Assembly: GCA_964534135.1 (NCBI GenBank)
Contig: CAZHQC010000136.1
Coordinates: forward strand, 1 to 5,228
Length of the DNA: 5,228 nucleotides
Source of the DNA: JAKLQJ01 sp964534135
GTDB lineage: Bacteria; Elusimicrobiota; Elusimicrobia; Elusimicrobiales; UBA9959
Direction: 5' to 3'
Positions 5,188-5,228 of the stretch are shown here, piece after piece. The notes below the pieces were generated by a model. That model had not been told where the DNA came from and ran no database searches. It worked only from the letters and a program-made list of their open reading frames with translations. How positions within the stretch are numbered: position 1 is the stretch's first letter; every line of letters begins with the position of its first letter. Position numbers and translations under genes: made by a program.

Positions 5188-5228
5188 AAAATTCAGACCA
5201 CTTTTAAGGCTAACTTAAGGTGTAAAAA
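5188..5228. other. Downstream tail, no gene visible
   Basis: There are 41 bases to the window edge. TTAAGG occurs twice (around 5207 and 5215), but no stem strong enough for a terminator can be drawn. Read in frame past the TAG, the codons give KIQTTFKANLRCK without a stop. Confidence 0.4.

Noticed and set aside
5190..5228. Terminator hairpin after the repeat gene
   Set aside because: CTTTTAAGG and CTTAAGG are AT-rich and pair only weakly, and they form a direct rather than a clear inverted repeat. No T run follows before the window ends.

Overview
The window is AT-rich bacterial DNA with every supportable gene on the + strand. Taxonomy cannot be fixed from it. A long secreted repeat protein ending in a FlgD-like Ig module is a style common in Elusimicrobiota, Bacteroidota/Ignavibacteria-type and related candidate lineages, so I suggest one of these only tentatively.

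Left part (2-1439): an operon-like run. A gene that begins before the window is split near 235-289 by an apparent single-base frame change into an N-terminal piece (2-289) and a Cys/His-rich C-terminal piece (289-762). It overlaps the start of a four-helix membrane protein gene (765-1439). I recognise no family for either gene. The tight overlap suggests co-translation and a shared role.

Middle (1440-1567): a 128-base spacer with a perfect TATAAT, a 19-codon signal-peptide-like mini-ORF, and the ribosome binding site of the next gene.

Right part (1568-5187): one very large secreted or surface protein gene. It encodes a signal peptide, a diverged N-terminal module holding the only two cysteines, eight tandem modules of about 123 residues (R1-R8) with a conserved YTDxDNDAP motif, and a C-terminal FlgD-like Ig domain. 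It reads as two overlapping frames because R7 is 368 bp instead of 369 bp: an A-tract that is 6 or 7 A in every other module is 5 A there. Restoring one base gives a continuous protein of about 1206 residues. R5 to early R7 contain an exact 369-bp tandem duplication (3494-4269), so the array was expanded recently, or is an assembly product.

The most interesting system is this repeat array. Its modules are being duplicated and homogenised, and each carries a poly-A tract that could switch the C-terminal domain in and out of frame. Because two independent one-base frame losses occur within 5 kb, sequencing or assembly indels are an equally serious explanation.
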